This document shows, one piece after another, positions 43,407-52,568 of a stretch of 64,000 bases of DNA; within the stretch, counting starts at the first letter, position 1; each line of letters starts with the position of its first letter. Below the pieces are notes generated by a model, which did no database searches, was not told the origin of the DNA, and saw nothing but the letters and a program-made list of their open reading frames with translations. Source of the stretch: Pseudaquidulcibacter sp964443435 (lineage in GTDB: Bacteria > Pseudomonadota > Alphaproteobacteria > Caulobacterales > Aquidulcibacteraceae); contig CAYUCW010000001.1 in NCBI GenBank assembly GCA_964443435.1, positions 62,001-126,000 on the forward strand. The letters run 5' to 3'. The position numbers were made by a program, and so were the translations under genes.

Positions 43407-44887
43407 TTATAAACTTTCTTGGAATCTTATAGGCTTACCAAGACCTTTATTAATGATTTCCGCATCTTGCATAACAATATTTCCTCTTACAATTGTATGG
43501 GTAGGCCAACCTTTTGCAATAAAGCCATTAAAAGGTGTCCATTGAGATTTAGAAGCAATAATATCATTAGTAATTGTCTTGGTCGCATTCATATCAACCA
43601 ATGTAAAATCAGCATCATAGCCAATTGCCATACGACCTTTATTGGCAATACCAAAAATTCGGTTCGGTCCATGGCATAATAAATCAATAAGTCTTAAAAG
43701 GCTTAAGCGGCCTTCATTAACATAAGTAAGCATGACAGGAAGCAAGGTCTGAACCCCTGGTGTACCCGATGGCGACGCTGGATACGGCTTGGCTTTTTCT
43801 TCTAAAGTATGCGGGGCATGGTCTGAACCAATAACATCAACTAAACCGTTTGCAATCGCTTTCCATAAAGCATCCCTATGATACGCTTCACGAATTGGTG
43901 GATTTTGCTGTGCTAAAGTGCCAATTTTTTGATAAATATCAGGTGCGGCAAAACTAAGATGATTTGGTAATAATTCGATTGTCGCTATGTCTTTATGATC
44001 GGCTAAAAAGTCTAATTCTTCTTTTGTTGAAATGTGAAGAACGTGAATACGCTTTTTATGCTCACGCGCCAATCTTACTAGGCGTTTAGTGCAATTAAGT
44101 GCGGCTTCCATACTTCTTACTTCATGGTGCGAAGTTGGATCATTATGCCTAGCAAGCGGCTTATTGGCCTCTAATATATATTCATCTTCAGAATGGAAAG
44201 CTGCTCTACGGCGGATATTTTTTAAAATTCGTCCAACATTTTCATCATCTTTTACAAGAAGTGATCCAGTAGATGCGCCCATGAATACTTTTATACCTGC
44301 ACAACCAATTTGGTTTTCAAGCTCTCCAAGATTATCAATATTGTCATTTGTCGCGCCTGCATAAAATGCAAAATCACATGACATACGATTTGTTGCTCGA
44401 TCAATTTTATCTTCTAGGCAAGGGATAGTTGATGTAGTGGGATTTGTATTTGGCATTTCAAATACAGATGTTATTCCACCAANNNNNNNNNNNNNNNNNN
44501 NNNNNNNNNNNNNNNNNNNNNNNNNNNNNNNNNNNNNNNNNNNNNNNNNNNNNNNNNNNNNNNNNNNNNNNNNNNNNNNNNNGTTGATGTAGTGGGATTT
44601 GTATTTGGCATTTCAAATACAGATGTTATTCCACCAAGAACGGCGGCATTTGCCCCCGTTTCCAAATCTTCTTTATGTTCCAGTCCCGGCTCTCGAAAGT
44701 GAACTTGGCTATCGATAATTCCAGGTAAAACATGAAGTCCTTCGGCATTTATTGTTTTATCTGCTGTAGCAGTCTTTAAATCGCCAATAAATACAATACG
44801 ACCATTAATTATACCGACATCGCCAGTGTCAATTCCATTATGATTTACAAGCGTGCCATTTTTAATAATTAAGTCGTAATTAGTCAC
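43407..44887 (-). CDS. pyrC: Dihydroorotase-like amidohydrolase, interrupted by an assembly gap
   Basis: The N-terminal part (from 44887) and the C-terminal part (to 43407) belong to one gene, split by 100 N. The 55 bp on both sides of the gap are identical; removing the gap and one copy (155 bp) leaves 1326 bp, an exact 442 codons, so the gene is intact in the cell. Motifs are IDSQVHFREPGLEHKEDLETG (the usual HxH reads QVH), GIKVFMG with the Lys normally carboxylated, HVLHIS, and SDHAPHT. It belongs to the class of ~440-residue dihydroorotases common in alphaproteobacteria (carbamoyl-aspartate to dihydroorotate). With one metal His replaced, another amidohydrolase activity is possible. The CobS-like gene lies one base upstream. 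Confidence 0.85.
44428..44637. repeat. 55-bp exact duplicate flanking an assembly gap
   Basis: Bases 44428-44482 and 44583-44637 are the same 55 bp, on either side of the N run. Overlapping contig ends that were scaffolded instead of merged explain this; merging restores the dihydroorotase frame. Confidence 0.95.
44483..44582. other. Assembly gap, 100 N (true size zero or negative)
   Basis: Exactly 100 N inside the dihydroorotase gene. The duplicated flanks show that no sequence is missing. Confidence 0.99.
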
Positions 44888-44888
44888 A

Positions 44889-45677
44889 TTAACCGCCTAA
44901 TGAAGGTAAGAAAGCTACTATTCCGAATAATGCGCCAATCTCTGCTACAAAGGCTAAAGCTTCGCGAACATGAAGATTGTCTAGATGCTGACGACATTTA
45001 GTTAAAGTAAAGAATAAAATTATCGAAATTGCCATTCCTAATAATGCACCAAATGCAGGCATAAAGAAATATTGACGTGACATAAGTACAAGCGCAATTG
45101 CGCCAATAATGCCGCCAACTATCATAGAAGTAGTTGCATCAATTTTAGAAGGCTGGCTTTCAGAATTATCAGAAGTAAATGCCATTAATTGTACTTGTGC
45201 AGCGCGGCCAAGAGCCGAAGATGCAATAAGACCCATTGCCGCATACCAAGGCAATGTAAGCTCTGCGACTAAAAAGATTTTAAGTAAAAGCGCAATGCCA
45301 ACTGTTACAGCGCCGACCGCAATGCCCATACCTTCATCGCGGCCACTTGTATCCGCAGATGGGTGAGGGCGCAAAGATAATACTTTTGCAAGGCCAATTT
45401 CTTCGGTTCCACCTGAAATCAATAATTGTGTTGCAACAGCAAGGATTGCCGCAATATGAACTGGGCTACCATGCATTGAAATACCAATGGTATAAGCAAT
45501 AGCACCAGCAAGGCCAACAACAAGGCTTACGATAGGCGCGGCACGATATGCTTTGCCAATTTTATTTAGATTTTGTTCTTCATTTACAGGCGATAAAGAA
45601 CTCTTAGGAGGTGTAATAGGCAACCTCGTAAAAATCGACAAACAAATCCGTGCATCATCAATTAAAGATTTAAACAT
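44889..45677 (-). CDS. CobS-like membrane protein with degenerate active-site motif
   Basis: 262 residues, about seven membrane segments. The start DDARICLSIFTRLPI, the early APIVSLVVGLAGA, and LIASSALGRAAQVQLMAFT follow adenosylcobinamide-GDP ribazoletransferase (CobS). The family's acidic HxDGLAD-x2-DG motif, however, is replaced by SGGTEEIGLAKVLS, and the following KDSRIG-type stretch by GRDEGMGIA. It may still bind a nucleotide-alcohol or metal through the EE pair, or have a different job in this branch. No other cobalamin gene is near (CobA here serves siroheme). It ends one base before the dihydroorotase start, so the two are probably co-transcribed. Confidence 0.6.
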   Translation of the reverse strand: MFKSLIDDARICLSIFTRLPITPPKSSLSPVNEEQNLNKIGKAYRAAPIVSLVVGLAGAIAYTIGISMHGSPVHIAAILAVATQLLISGGTEEIGLAKVLSLRPHPSADTSGRDEGMGIAVGAVTVGIALLLKIFLVAELTLPWYAAMGLIASSALGRAAQVQLMAFTSDNSESQPSKIDATTSMIVGGIIGAIALVLMSRQYFFMPAFGALLGMAISIILFFTLTKCRQHLDNLHVREALAFVAEIGALFGIVAFLPSLGG

Positions 45678-45808
45678 ATTTTAACATCACTTTCATTTAA
45701 ACTGATACAATTTACAAATAAATATTCAATCGCTTATTACAAATTCTGTGTAAATTTTAATAAAGTTTCATAAGTTGTAACTTAAATACAACATTAAATT
45801 TTACCAAG

Positions 45809-46630
45809 TTAATTTATATTAATCAAACGCTTCGCGGTAATACTAAGGAAGATTAATATTATATAAGTAATAACAATTGCCGCAGATGGAGTAATATTAT
45901 TTAAATATGCAATAAGTATTCCTATAATTGCTCCAAGTATTCCAATCAAAGCAGCAATAAATATCTGCTGCTTAATATTATTAACCCAGTATTTTGAAGT
46001 AATTGCGGGTAAAAGTATTATTCCGAGTGCCAGTAAAGTACCCATTGCTTGGAATGCAACAATTGAAACAATCGCAAATAATACGTAAAAAATATGCTTT
46101 ATATGATCTGAATTATAAGCTTGCTGGTAAAAATCTGGATCAAGAGTTTCTAATAATAATTTTTTATAGATTAAAGCCATGCTTATAACCGAAATTATAG
46201 CGGCAATAAGTGAAATAATAATTGTGAAATTATCTATCTTGAATAGGTTTCCGAATAGAATCTTTTCTAAAACTTCATGGTCATGCGAATAATCGGCAAT
46301 TAAAATTCCAAGTGATAATGACGCCAAGTAAAAAATTGCAAAATTTGCATCTTCTTGTAGCTTTAAATATTTCTGCATTTTTGAAGCAATCGCAAATACA
46401 AGGCTTCCGACAATGGCGGCGCCAAGGCTTATACCCCAAGATGCCCCACCAGTGAATAATGCCCCAAGGCTTGCCCCTGGTAAAACCGCATGCCCTAAAG
46501 AATCACCCGAAAGACTCATGCGTCTAAGAATTAAAAATATTCCGATTGGCGCGGTCGCAATAACCAATAATGACGCACAAATAATTGCGCGTAAAACTAC
46601 ACTTTCTTCTAGGTAAAATGCGATATTCAT
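45809..46630 (-). CDS. znuB: Metal ABC transporter permease (ZnuB family)
   Basis: 273 residues, about eight to nine membrane segments. The family motifs ILRRMSLSGDSLGHAVLPGASLG near residue 35 and FQAMGTLLALGIILLPAITSKYW near 195 place it in the ABC-3 (zinc/manganese/iron) permeases. It overlaps the ATPase gene by one base. The periplasmic binding protein (ZnuA) is not in the window. Zinc is favoured over manganese only because of the His-rich tail of the ATPase and the possible Zur site. Confidence 0.85.
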   Translation of the reverse strand: MNIAFYLEESVVLRAIICASLLVIATAPIGIFLILRRMSLSGDSLGHAVLPGASLGALFTGGASWGISLGAAIVGSLVFAIASKMQKYLKLQEDANFAIFYLASLSLGILIADYSHDHEVLEKILFGNLFKIDNFTIIISLIAAIISVISMALIYKKLLLETLDPDFYQQAYNSDHIKHIFYVLFAIVSIVAFQAMGTLLALGIILLPAITSKYWVNNIKQQIFIAALIGILGAIIGILIAYLNNITPSAAIVITYIILIFLSITAKRLININ

Positions 46631-47319
46631 TAGTGGTGGTGATGTCCAAGTTCACAAGACATGAAATGCTCTGGGTTTTTTTGTTCCCACCTTGCGCATA
46701 CACCATCAAGCGTTAAATAATGATCGAAATTATCAGCGGCATTTTCATTATGGAGTGAAATAATAATTATCTTACCTTTAGCTTTCAAATTATTGAAAAT
46801 ATTGTTTAATTCTTCAATTGAGTTTTTATCCATAGCGGCAAATGGTTCATCAAAAATCATTATTTGCCTATCTAATAAAATTGCCCTTATGATATTTAAT
46901 TTCATAAACTGACCATAAGAAATTTCACTAATAGTTTTATTTGCCAATTCATCGCAATTAACGGACTTTAAAAGCTCTTTTATATCTATTTTAGAGTTTT
47001 TGGGTTTTGCTAAATCTAAGAAATCATAAACTTTAATCGGAAAATTTAATTCAATATTTGGTCTTTGGGGAACAAAAACTACATTATTTTTTGATAATTC
47101 AATTTGTTCATCACTATAAAAACCGCCTTCTAAACAAGGAAGAAGCCCAGCAAAGCTTTTTATAAAACTGGTTTTGCCTGTGCCATTGCAACCAAGAACA
47201 GCAAGGCTTTCTCCGCTATTAATTTTGGCAGAAAAATTCGAAAATAGTATTTTTTCAATACCATTATTTTTATAGCCAATAGCTAAGTTATTGATGTTTA
47301 TAGACTTGTGCAATTCCAC
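46630..47319 (-). CDS. znuC: Metal ABC transporter ATP-binding protein (ZnuC-like)
   Basis: 229 residues, GTG start. Walker A GCNGTGKTSF, the signature ISYGQFMKLNIIRAILL (SYGQ in place of LSGGQ) and Walker B IMIFDEPFAAMD are present. The C-terminus ends CELGHHHH, a natural histidine cluster typical of zinc-system ATPases. It energises the permease encoded next. Confidence 0.85.
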   Translation of the reverse strand: MELHKSININNLAIGYKNNGIEKILFSNFSAKINSGESLAVLGCNGTGKTSFIKSFAGLLPCLEGGFYSDEQIELSKNNVVFVPQRPNIELNFPIKVYDFLDLAKPKNSKIDIKELLKSVNCDELANKTISEISYGQFMKLNIIRAILLDRQIMIFDEPFAAMDKNSIEELNNIFNNLKAKGKIIIISLHNENAADNFDHYLTLDGVCARWEQKNPEHFMSCELGHHHH

Positions 47320-47326
47320 ACCTAAA

Positions 47327-47343
47327 TGTTATTTTATATCACA
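47327..47343. promoter_or_regulatory. Possible Zur/Fur-type operator before znuC
   Basis: TGTTATTTTATATCACA is an imperfect palindrome (six of eight pairs) placed 8-24 bp upstream of the znuC start. It resembles the left half of known Zur boxes (AAATGTTAT), but the spacing is two bases longer than the usual site. Confidence 0.25.
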
Positions 47344-47361
47344 ATATAGTGCTAATTTTTT

Positions 47362-49395
47362 TTATTGCAAGTTATTGCTATTTACTTCTTCTGGTGGTGG
47401 TCCACCTGGTTTATCTGCCCCTGGTGCAATATTAACCTTAAAGATTGGAGGAGGTTTCACGCCTTTTGTTATGTCTTCAATTATATTCAGCGGTGAAGTA
47501 TCGCCATTTAACCTTGCACGATAAACCTGAGTATTTTCAAGGATACGCTGCACATAGTTTCGGGTCTCTGAAAATGGAATTTTTTCTACCCAATCTATGG
47601 CTTCATCTTCACTTACACCTCTAACTTCGCCATAAGTATTTATCCAATCAATAGATCTTCTTGGACCCGCATTATAAGAAATTGCAGTAAGAATATAAGA
47701 GCCATAATGATTATTAATCAAATCACCTAAATGGGCGCTTCCCAGTGTTAAACTATGTTCAGGCCTTGAAGTAAGCCATGAAGTCTGATGTGGAATATCC
47801 ATTTTATTGGCTTGTGAAATTGCCGTTGCGGGCATGAATTGCATAAGTCCAAGTGCGCCAACACGGCTTCGCGCATTTGTATTAAATTCACTTTCTTGTC
47901 TGGCGATGGCAAGGGTTAAAGCGGGTTCGGCCTGATTATAGCCTATGATTTTTGGAATTTGAAGGAATGGAAAGGCGGCTTCGGTTGCAATTATTCCGCG
48001 ATTTAAACCTGCTTTTGCAACCCTTATTCCTACAAGGTTTTCACCTTTGCTTCTTGCATATTCACTAAGTGCTTGATGCTCGCCCTCAGTTGTTAAAGTA
48101 TCATCGAGGGCAAAAGCAAATTTAACAAATAAGTCACGCTCACCTATTTGTAAGAAATTTTCAGAAATTTTCATTAATGGATGACTATTAAGCATTTTCC
48201 AATCATGCTCTGTAGCTTTGCGCTCTTTTGGCAATCTAAGCTCTGCTTTTTGACCGGTTTTATTGGCAAGTCTTGCAATTGCTAATTGTCCATAATAAAA
48301 AGTCTGATATTGCGAAGCCATCGAGAAAAATCGATTTGCTTGGGCTTGGTCATTTAAAGCTTCATAAGTACGTCCAAGCCAATAATAGCCGCGCGATTTT
48401 GACATGCTAGAGCCAACGGCTTTATCAAATTTTATAAAATGTTGTAATGCTAATTCGGGATTTTTAAGGAATCTAAGCGCAATCCATCCAGAAGAAAATT
48501 CCATATCTGAAAGCTTAGTATTGTTTAATATTCCATGCTCTGAAGCGATTTTATAAGCGTCATTCCATCTTTGGGATCTTATTGCTTCGATAAGCAGGAT
48601 TCTTCTTTCTGTATATAATAAATCTTGCCCTTCTTCAGGAAGGCCTTGGGAATTAATTGTAAGCAATAAATCCAAAGCTTCTGAATTTCTGTCGCGCCTT
48701 CTTAATTCTTTTACACGTTCATATTTTATTGCCCTATCGTCGCGAGCTGTACCTGTAATTACTGCGCCTTCATCATCGGCAATATTAAGCCTTAGATTGG
48801 CATTGTTTCTACCTTCAGCGCTCATATAGGGATATAATAATTTTGCTTGGGTGCGTCTATCTGCCCATAAAAGTAAATCCACGCGAACATCATGGTCTTT
48901 TGGGGTCAAGAGAGAACCAAAACGTTCAAAATATTTTGTTTGCAAAATGCTATCGAATTTATAATTATGCCATGCTTTAGATGCAAAACTATAGGCTTCT
49001 TCTTTTTTGCCTAATTCAAGATATGCAGAGGCAAGCGCCATAAGACCTTCACCCGATATAGGCTCATTCTTATCTTGAACATCGCGTCTAGTTAAGAAAT
49101 TTATTCTTTCAGATGGGCTTAAGCCATAATTTTCAATACGCTTTTCAATTTTAACCCTTACTTCGCGCATATTTGGGAAGCTTTTTAAACTTATTAGAGA
49201 ATTTGATAAATCACTAAAGCTTGCATCTGAATCCGAAGTTACGATTTGCCATAAAAAGATTTTTTTATTGGCTTCATCATTAGTAAGGCTGCTTAATCTT
49301 CTAAGCTCTGGCCAATTAAAAGATTTATACGCATTAAACCCCATTTTAAAAGCTTCAATTGGGGTTTGCGGTATAATTTGTTCAGGTTTCGGAGC
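47362..49395 (-). CDS. slt: Soluble lytic murein transglycosylase, N-terminus lost in gap
   Basis: About 678 residues are visible up to the gap at 49396. A long alpha-helical superhelix (~first 500 residues) is followed by the SLT catalytic domain: ARQESEFNTNARSRVGALGLMQFMP with the catalytic Glu, then SAHLGDLINNHYGSYILTAISYNAGP. The C-terminus is Pro-rich (KPPPIFKVNIAPGADKPGG). It cleaves peptidoglycan to 1,6-anhydromuropeptides in the periplasm; NagZ further on in the window acts on their recycling products. The signal peptide must lie in the gap. Confidence 0.93.
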   Translation of the reverse strand, partial: APKPEQIIPQTPIEAFKMGFNAYKSFNWPELRRLSSLTNDEANKKIFLWQIVTSDSDASFSDLSNSLISLKSFPNMREVRVKIEKRIENYGLSPSERINFLTRRDVQDKNEPISGEGLMALASAYLELGKKEEAYSFASKAWHNYKFDSILQTKYFERFGSLLTPKDHDVRVDLLLWADRRTQAKLLYPYMSAEGRNNANLRLNIADDEGAVITGTARDDRAIKYERVKELRRRDRNSEALDLLLTINSQGLPEEGQDLLYTERRILLIEAIRSQRWNDAYKIASEHGILNNTKLSDMEFSSGWIALRFLKNPELALQHFIKFDKAVGSSMSKSRGYYWLGRTYEALNDQAQANRFFSMASQYQTFYYGQLAIARLANKTGQKAELRLPKERKATEHDWKMLNSHPLMKISENFLQIGERDLFVKFAFALDDTLTTEGEHQALSEYARSKGENLVGIRVAKAGLNRGIIATEAAFPFLQIPKIIGYNQAEPALTLAIARQESEFNTNARSRVGALGLMQFMPATAISQANKMDIPHQTSWLTSRPEHSLTLGSAHLGDLINNHYGSYILTAISYNAGPRRSIDWINTYGEVRGVSEDEAIDWVEKIPFSETRNYVQRILENTQVYRARLNGDTSPLNIIEDITKGVKPPPIFKVNIAPGADKPGGPPPEEVNSNNLQ

Positions 49396-49495
49396 NNNNN
49401 NNNNNNNNNNNNNNNNNNNNNNNNNNNNNNNNNNNNNNNNNNNNNNNNNNNNNNNNNNNNNNNNNNNNNNNNNNNNNNNNNNNNNNNNNNNNNNN
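49396..49495. other. Assembly gap, 100 N, true size unknown
   Basis: Between the divergent slt and dapA genes. The flanks are not duplicated here, so real sequence is missing: at least the slt start, its signal peptide and both promoters. Confidence 0.98.
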
Positions 49496-49496
49496 T

Positions 49497-50390
49497 ATGA
49501 CAAATCAAATACAAGAAAAAATTTTTGGTGCAATTACTGCTTTAATTACACCATTTAATAATGGCAAGGTCGATGAAGCGGGTTACCAAAAATTCATTGA
49601 TTGGCAAATAAATAATGGCGTTAAAGCTATAATTCCGGTAGGCACAACTGGCGAAAGCGCAACACTAAATGACACAGAGCATTGGCGCGTTTTTGAACTT
49701 GCGGTCGAAGCGGCAAATAAGCGCGTTCCTGTAATTGCTGGCTGTGGATCTAATGATACTAAAGCGGCTATTGAACATATGGAAAAAGCCAAAGAGCGCG
49801 GATGTGACGCTGCTTTAATTGTTGCACCATATTATAATAAGCCAAATCAAAGAGGTATTTTTGCGCATTTCAAAGCACTTAATGATGCCGTAGATTTACC
49901 TATTATTGTTTATAATATTCCTGGTCGTACTAATATAGATATCTTACCTTCTACAATCGCTGAGCTTTCGCAATTATCAAACGTAATTGGCCTAAAAGAT
50001 AGTGCAGGGGATCCATCAAGGACTTCACTTCATTATGCAGCTGTAAAACAAGGTTTTAATTGCTATGCAGGAGATGATAATCTTGCGCTTGGATTTGCCG
50101 CTTATGGCGCAAAAGGCGTTGTATCGGTACTTTCAAACTTAGTGCCAAATATTGTTTCACAAATGCAAGCCGCTATTCAAAATGGTGATTTTGCTAAAGC
50201 GCGTGAGATTAATTTAAAAATCGATGCTCTACAACGCGCATTATTCATTGAACCTAATCCGGTTCCAGTGAAATACGCAATGCTAGAACTTGGTATTATT
50301 AAAAGTGACGAAGTTCGCTTACCGCTTGTTGAGCTAAGTGACGAAAGCAAAAAAGCTGTAAAAGATGCTATGGCTATAGCAGGGCTATAA
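49497..50390 (+). CDS. dapA: 4-hydroxy-tetrahydrodipicolinate synthase
   Basis: 297 residues, full length. Motifs are GTTGESATL near 45, APYYNKPNQRGIFAHF, the Tyr of VYNIPGRT and the Schiff-base Lys of GLKDSAGD. It condenses pyruvate with aspartate semialdehyde in lysine/diaminopimelate synthesis. The ATG is the second base after the gap, so the ribosome binding site is not visible. It overlaps smpB by one base. Confidence 0.97.
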   Translation: MTNQIQEKIFGAITALITPFNNGKVDEAGYQKFIDWQINNGVKAIIPVGTTGESATLNDTEHWRVFELAVEAANKRVPVIAGCGSNDTKAAIEHMEKAKERGCDAALIVAPYYNKPNQRGIFAHFKALNDAVDLPIIVYNIPGRTNIDILPSTIAELSQLSNVIGLKDSAGDPSRTSLHYAAVKQGFNCYAGDDNLALGFAAYGAKGVVSVLSNLVPNIVSQMQAAIQNGDFAKAREINLKIDALQRALFIEPNPVPVKYAMLELGIIKSDEVRLPLVELSDESKKAVKDAMAIAGL

Positions 50391-50890
50391 TGTCCAAAGA
50401 TGATATAAAAGCAAATGCAAGGCTTGCGGCAAAACGAAATATTGCTGAAAACAGGCGCGCGCGTTTTGATTATATTATTGAAGACACTTTCGAAGCCGGC
50501 ATCGTGCTTCATGGCACCGAAGTAAAATCCTTAAGAATGGGCAAGGCAAATATTGCGGAAAGCTATGCAAGTGCGGAAAATGGCGGAATTTGGCTTATAA
50601 ATGCCAGTATTCTTGAATATGGCCCGGCTTCAAGATTTAATCATTTGCCAACCCGTCCACGAAAATTACTTCTTAAAACCAAAGAAATAAATAAATTAGT
50701 TGGTGCAATGGTTCGCGAAGGCCGAACGCTTGTTCCATTAAAACTATATTTTAATGAAAGAGGAATTGCCAAGCTTGAGCTTGCACTTGCTAAAGGTAAA
50801 AAAGCGCATGATAAACGTGATGCGACTAAAGACCGAGAGTGGAAAGTAGAGCAGGGGCGTTTACTTAGAAAAAATGTATTAAAGGACTAA
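50390..50890 (+). CDS. smpB: SsrA-binding protein SmpB
   Basis: 166 residues. The conserved blocks IAENRRARFDYII, EAGIVLHGTEVKSLR, YFNERGIAKLELALAKGKKAHDKR and the basic C-terminal tail are present. It delivers tmRNA to stalled ribosomes. It follows dapA, with TAATG overlap. Confidence 0.97.
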   Translation: MSKDDIKANARLAAKRNIAENRRARFDYIIEDTFEAGIVLHGTEVKSLRMGKANIAESYASAENGGIWLINASILEYGPASRFNHLPTRPRKLLLKTKEINKLVGAMVREGRTLVPLKLYFNERGIAKLELALAKGKKAHDKRDATKDREWKVEQGRLLRKNVLKD

Positions 50891-50892
50891 AC

Positions 50893-51117
50893 ATGACTGA
50901 AGCTGTGAATACTGCAATCGAAGCTATTTATGCGTCACTTATCGATAATAATAATGAAATCGATGAAAGAATTAAGGAATTAAAAGCTGCTTTAGTAGCT
51001 TCTGAAATGAAAACTGCAATTTTTGATCCAAGCAAACTTGCCCAAAATAATAGGCAAGGTCGCAAGCTTATGCAATCTTATTTCAAAAAACGCGGCGTAA
51101 ACGTAGAATTCCAATAA
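50893..51117 (+). CDS. Small conserved hypothetical protein
   Basis: 74 residues, no signal or membrane segment. An N-terminal helical part (AVNTAIEAIYASLIDNNNEI) is followed by a basic tail KLMQSYFKKRGVNVEF. It starts two bases after the smpB stop and its stop abuts the convergent trmFO stop, so it is translated as the last gene of dapA-smpB. I know no function; the position next to smpB might hint at a ribosome-linked role (inference). Confidence 0.7.
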   Translation: MTEAVNTAIEAIYASLIDNNNEIDERIKELKAALVASEMKTAIFDPSKLAQNNRQGRKLMQSYFKKRGVNVEFQ

Positions 51118-52500
51118 TTATAAACTTGCTTTCCATTCTTGCAAATCATGCTTAGCGCGTTGTGACATTTGGAATTTGCGTGATTTTTCACGTTCTTTAC
51201 CTTTTGCCTTATTTGCTTCTTCTTGTCGAACTGGATCAAGATCTGGGAAAAGTCCAAAATTAACATTCATCGGTTGGAATGTATTTTTCTTTCCTGAAAA
51301 ATGCCCAATTGTCACATGATTATGCAATGCGCCAAGAGCAGTTGTAAGTGGCGGAGTAGAAACTTCTTTTCCAAGAATTTCATAAGCCGCAAATCTTCCC
51401 GCTAAAAGTCCCAAGGCCGCCGATTCTACATAGCCTTCACAACCAGTTATTTGACCTGCAAACCTTATATTTGGCATAGGTTTAAATCTTAAATATCCAT
51501 CAAGAAGTTTTGGTGAATTGATAAATGTATTTCGGTGGATGCCGCCAAGTCTTGCAAATTGCGCGTCTTCAAGCCCTGGAATAAGTCTGAAAACTTCGGT
51601 TTGTGCGCCGTATTTAAGCTTGGTTTGAAAGCCCACCATATTATAAAGCGTTCCTAGCTTATTATCTTGACGAAGCTGCACTACTGCATAGGGGCGAGTA
51701 CCAGTTTTCGGATTAGTAAGGCCTACTGGCTTAAGCGGTCCCCATCTTAATGTATCTCTTCCGCGTTCCGCCATTACTTCAACTGGTAAACAAGCTTCGA
51801 AATAAGGTGTGCCTTCCCATTGTTTTAAATCGGTTTTTTCGCCTTCTATAAGGCCATCTATAAATTTATAATATTCATCTTTTTCAAGCGGTAAATTTAT
51901 ATAATCCGCGCCATCGCCATCGGGGCCAACTTTATCATACCGGCTTTGAAACCAAGCAATATCAAAATTAATGCTGTCTTTATAAATAATTGGCGCAATC
52001 GCATCGAAAAAAGCCAAAGATTCTTCGCCTGATTTTTGAAGAATTGACTTTGCAAGATTATCAGAAGTTAAAGGCCCAGTTGCGATAATTGCATTAAGTC
52101 CTTCAAGTTCATTTATGCTTTTGATTTCTTCACGTGAAACCGTAATATTTTCATGGGCATTAATTCGTTCTGTAACATCAATCGCAAAGGCTTCTCTATC
52201 AACCGCAAGCGCAGAACCCGCAGGGACTTTATTTCTATCGGCTGTCCCCATGATAATTGAATTAAGTTCTCGCATTTCATGATGAATAAGGCCAACCGCA
52301 TTATTATCTGAATCATCAGATCTAAAGGAATTTGAACATACAAGCTCAGCTAAGCTTTCGGTTTGGTGGGCATCAGTTTTGCGAACAGGGCGCATTTCAT
52401 GAAGGACGACTTTAATGCCAAGATTTGCGGCTTGCCATGCTGCTTCAGAGCCAGCCATGCCACCGCCAATAATGTGTAATGTGTTTGAATTATTTTTCAT
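51118..52500 (-). CDS. trmFO: Methylenetetrahydrofolate-tRNA-(uracil-5-)-methyltransferase TrmFO
   Basis: 460 residues from the ATG at 52500 (a TTG three codons upstream is less likely). The FAD-binding start LHIIGGGMAGSEAAWQAANLG, the diagnostic HEMRP and the Cys of ELVCSNSFRS are intact. It makes 5-methyluridine at tRNA position 54, using folate as the one-carbon donor. Confidence 0.96.
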   Translation of the reverse strand: MKNNSNTLHIIGGGMAGSEAAWQAANLGIKVVLHEMRPVRKTDAHQTESLAELVCSNSFRSDDSDNNAVGLIHHEMRELNSIIMGTADRNKVPAGSALAVDREAFAIDVTERINAHENITVSREEIKSINELEGLNAIIATGPLTSDNLAKSILQKSGEESLAFFDAIAPIIYKDSINFDIAWFQSRYDKVGPDGDGADYINLPLEKDEYYKFIDGLIEGEKTDLKQWEGTPYFEACLPVEVMAERGRDTLRWGPLKPVGLTNPKTGTRPYAVVQLRQDNKLGTLYNMVGFQTKLKYGAQTEVFRLIPGLEDAQFARLGGIHRNTFINSPKLLDGYLRFKPMPNIRFAGQITGCEGYVESAALGLLAGRFAAYEILGKEVSTPPLTTALGALHNHVTIGHFSGKKNTFQPMNVNFGLFPDLDPVRQEEANKAKGKEREKSRKFQMSQRAKHDLQEWKASL

Positions 52501-52568
52501 AATCGTCAAATAAACACTTGTCTTTTATTTCGCTACTTGTTTATGCTGTAAAAAAACTGGATTAAAAT

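Noticed and set aside
44428..44637. Direct repeat that could suggest a mobile element or target-site duplication
   Set aside because: The repeats flank scaffolding Ns inside one gene, and merging them restores the frame; there is no transposase.
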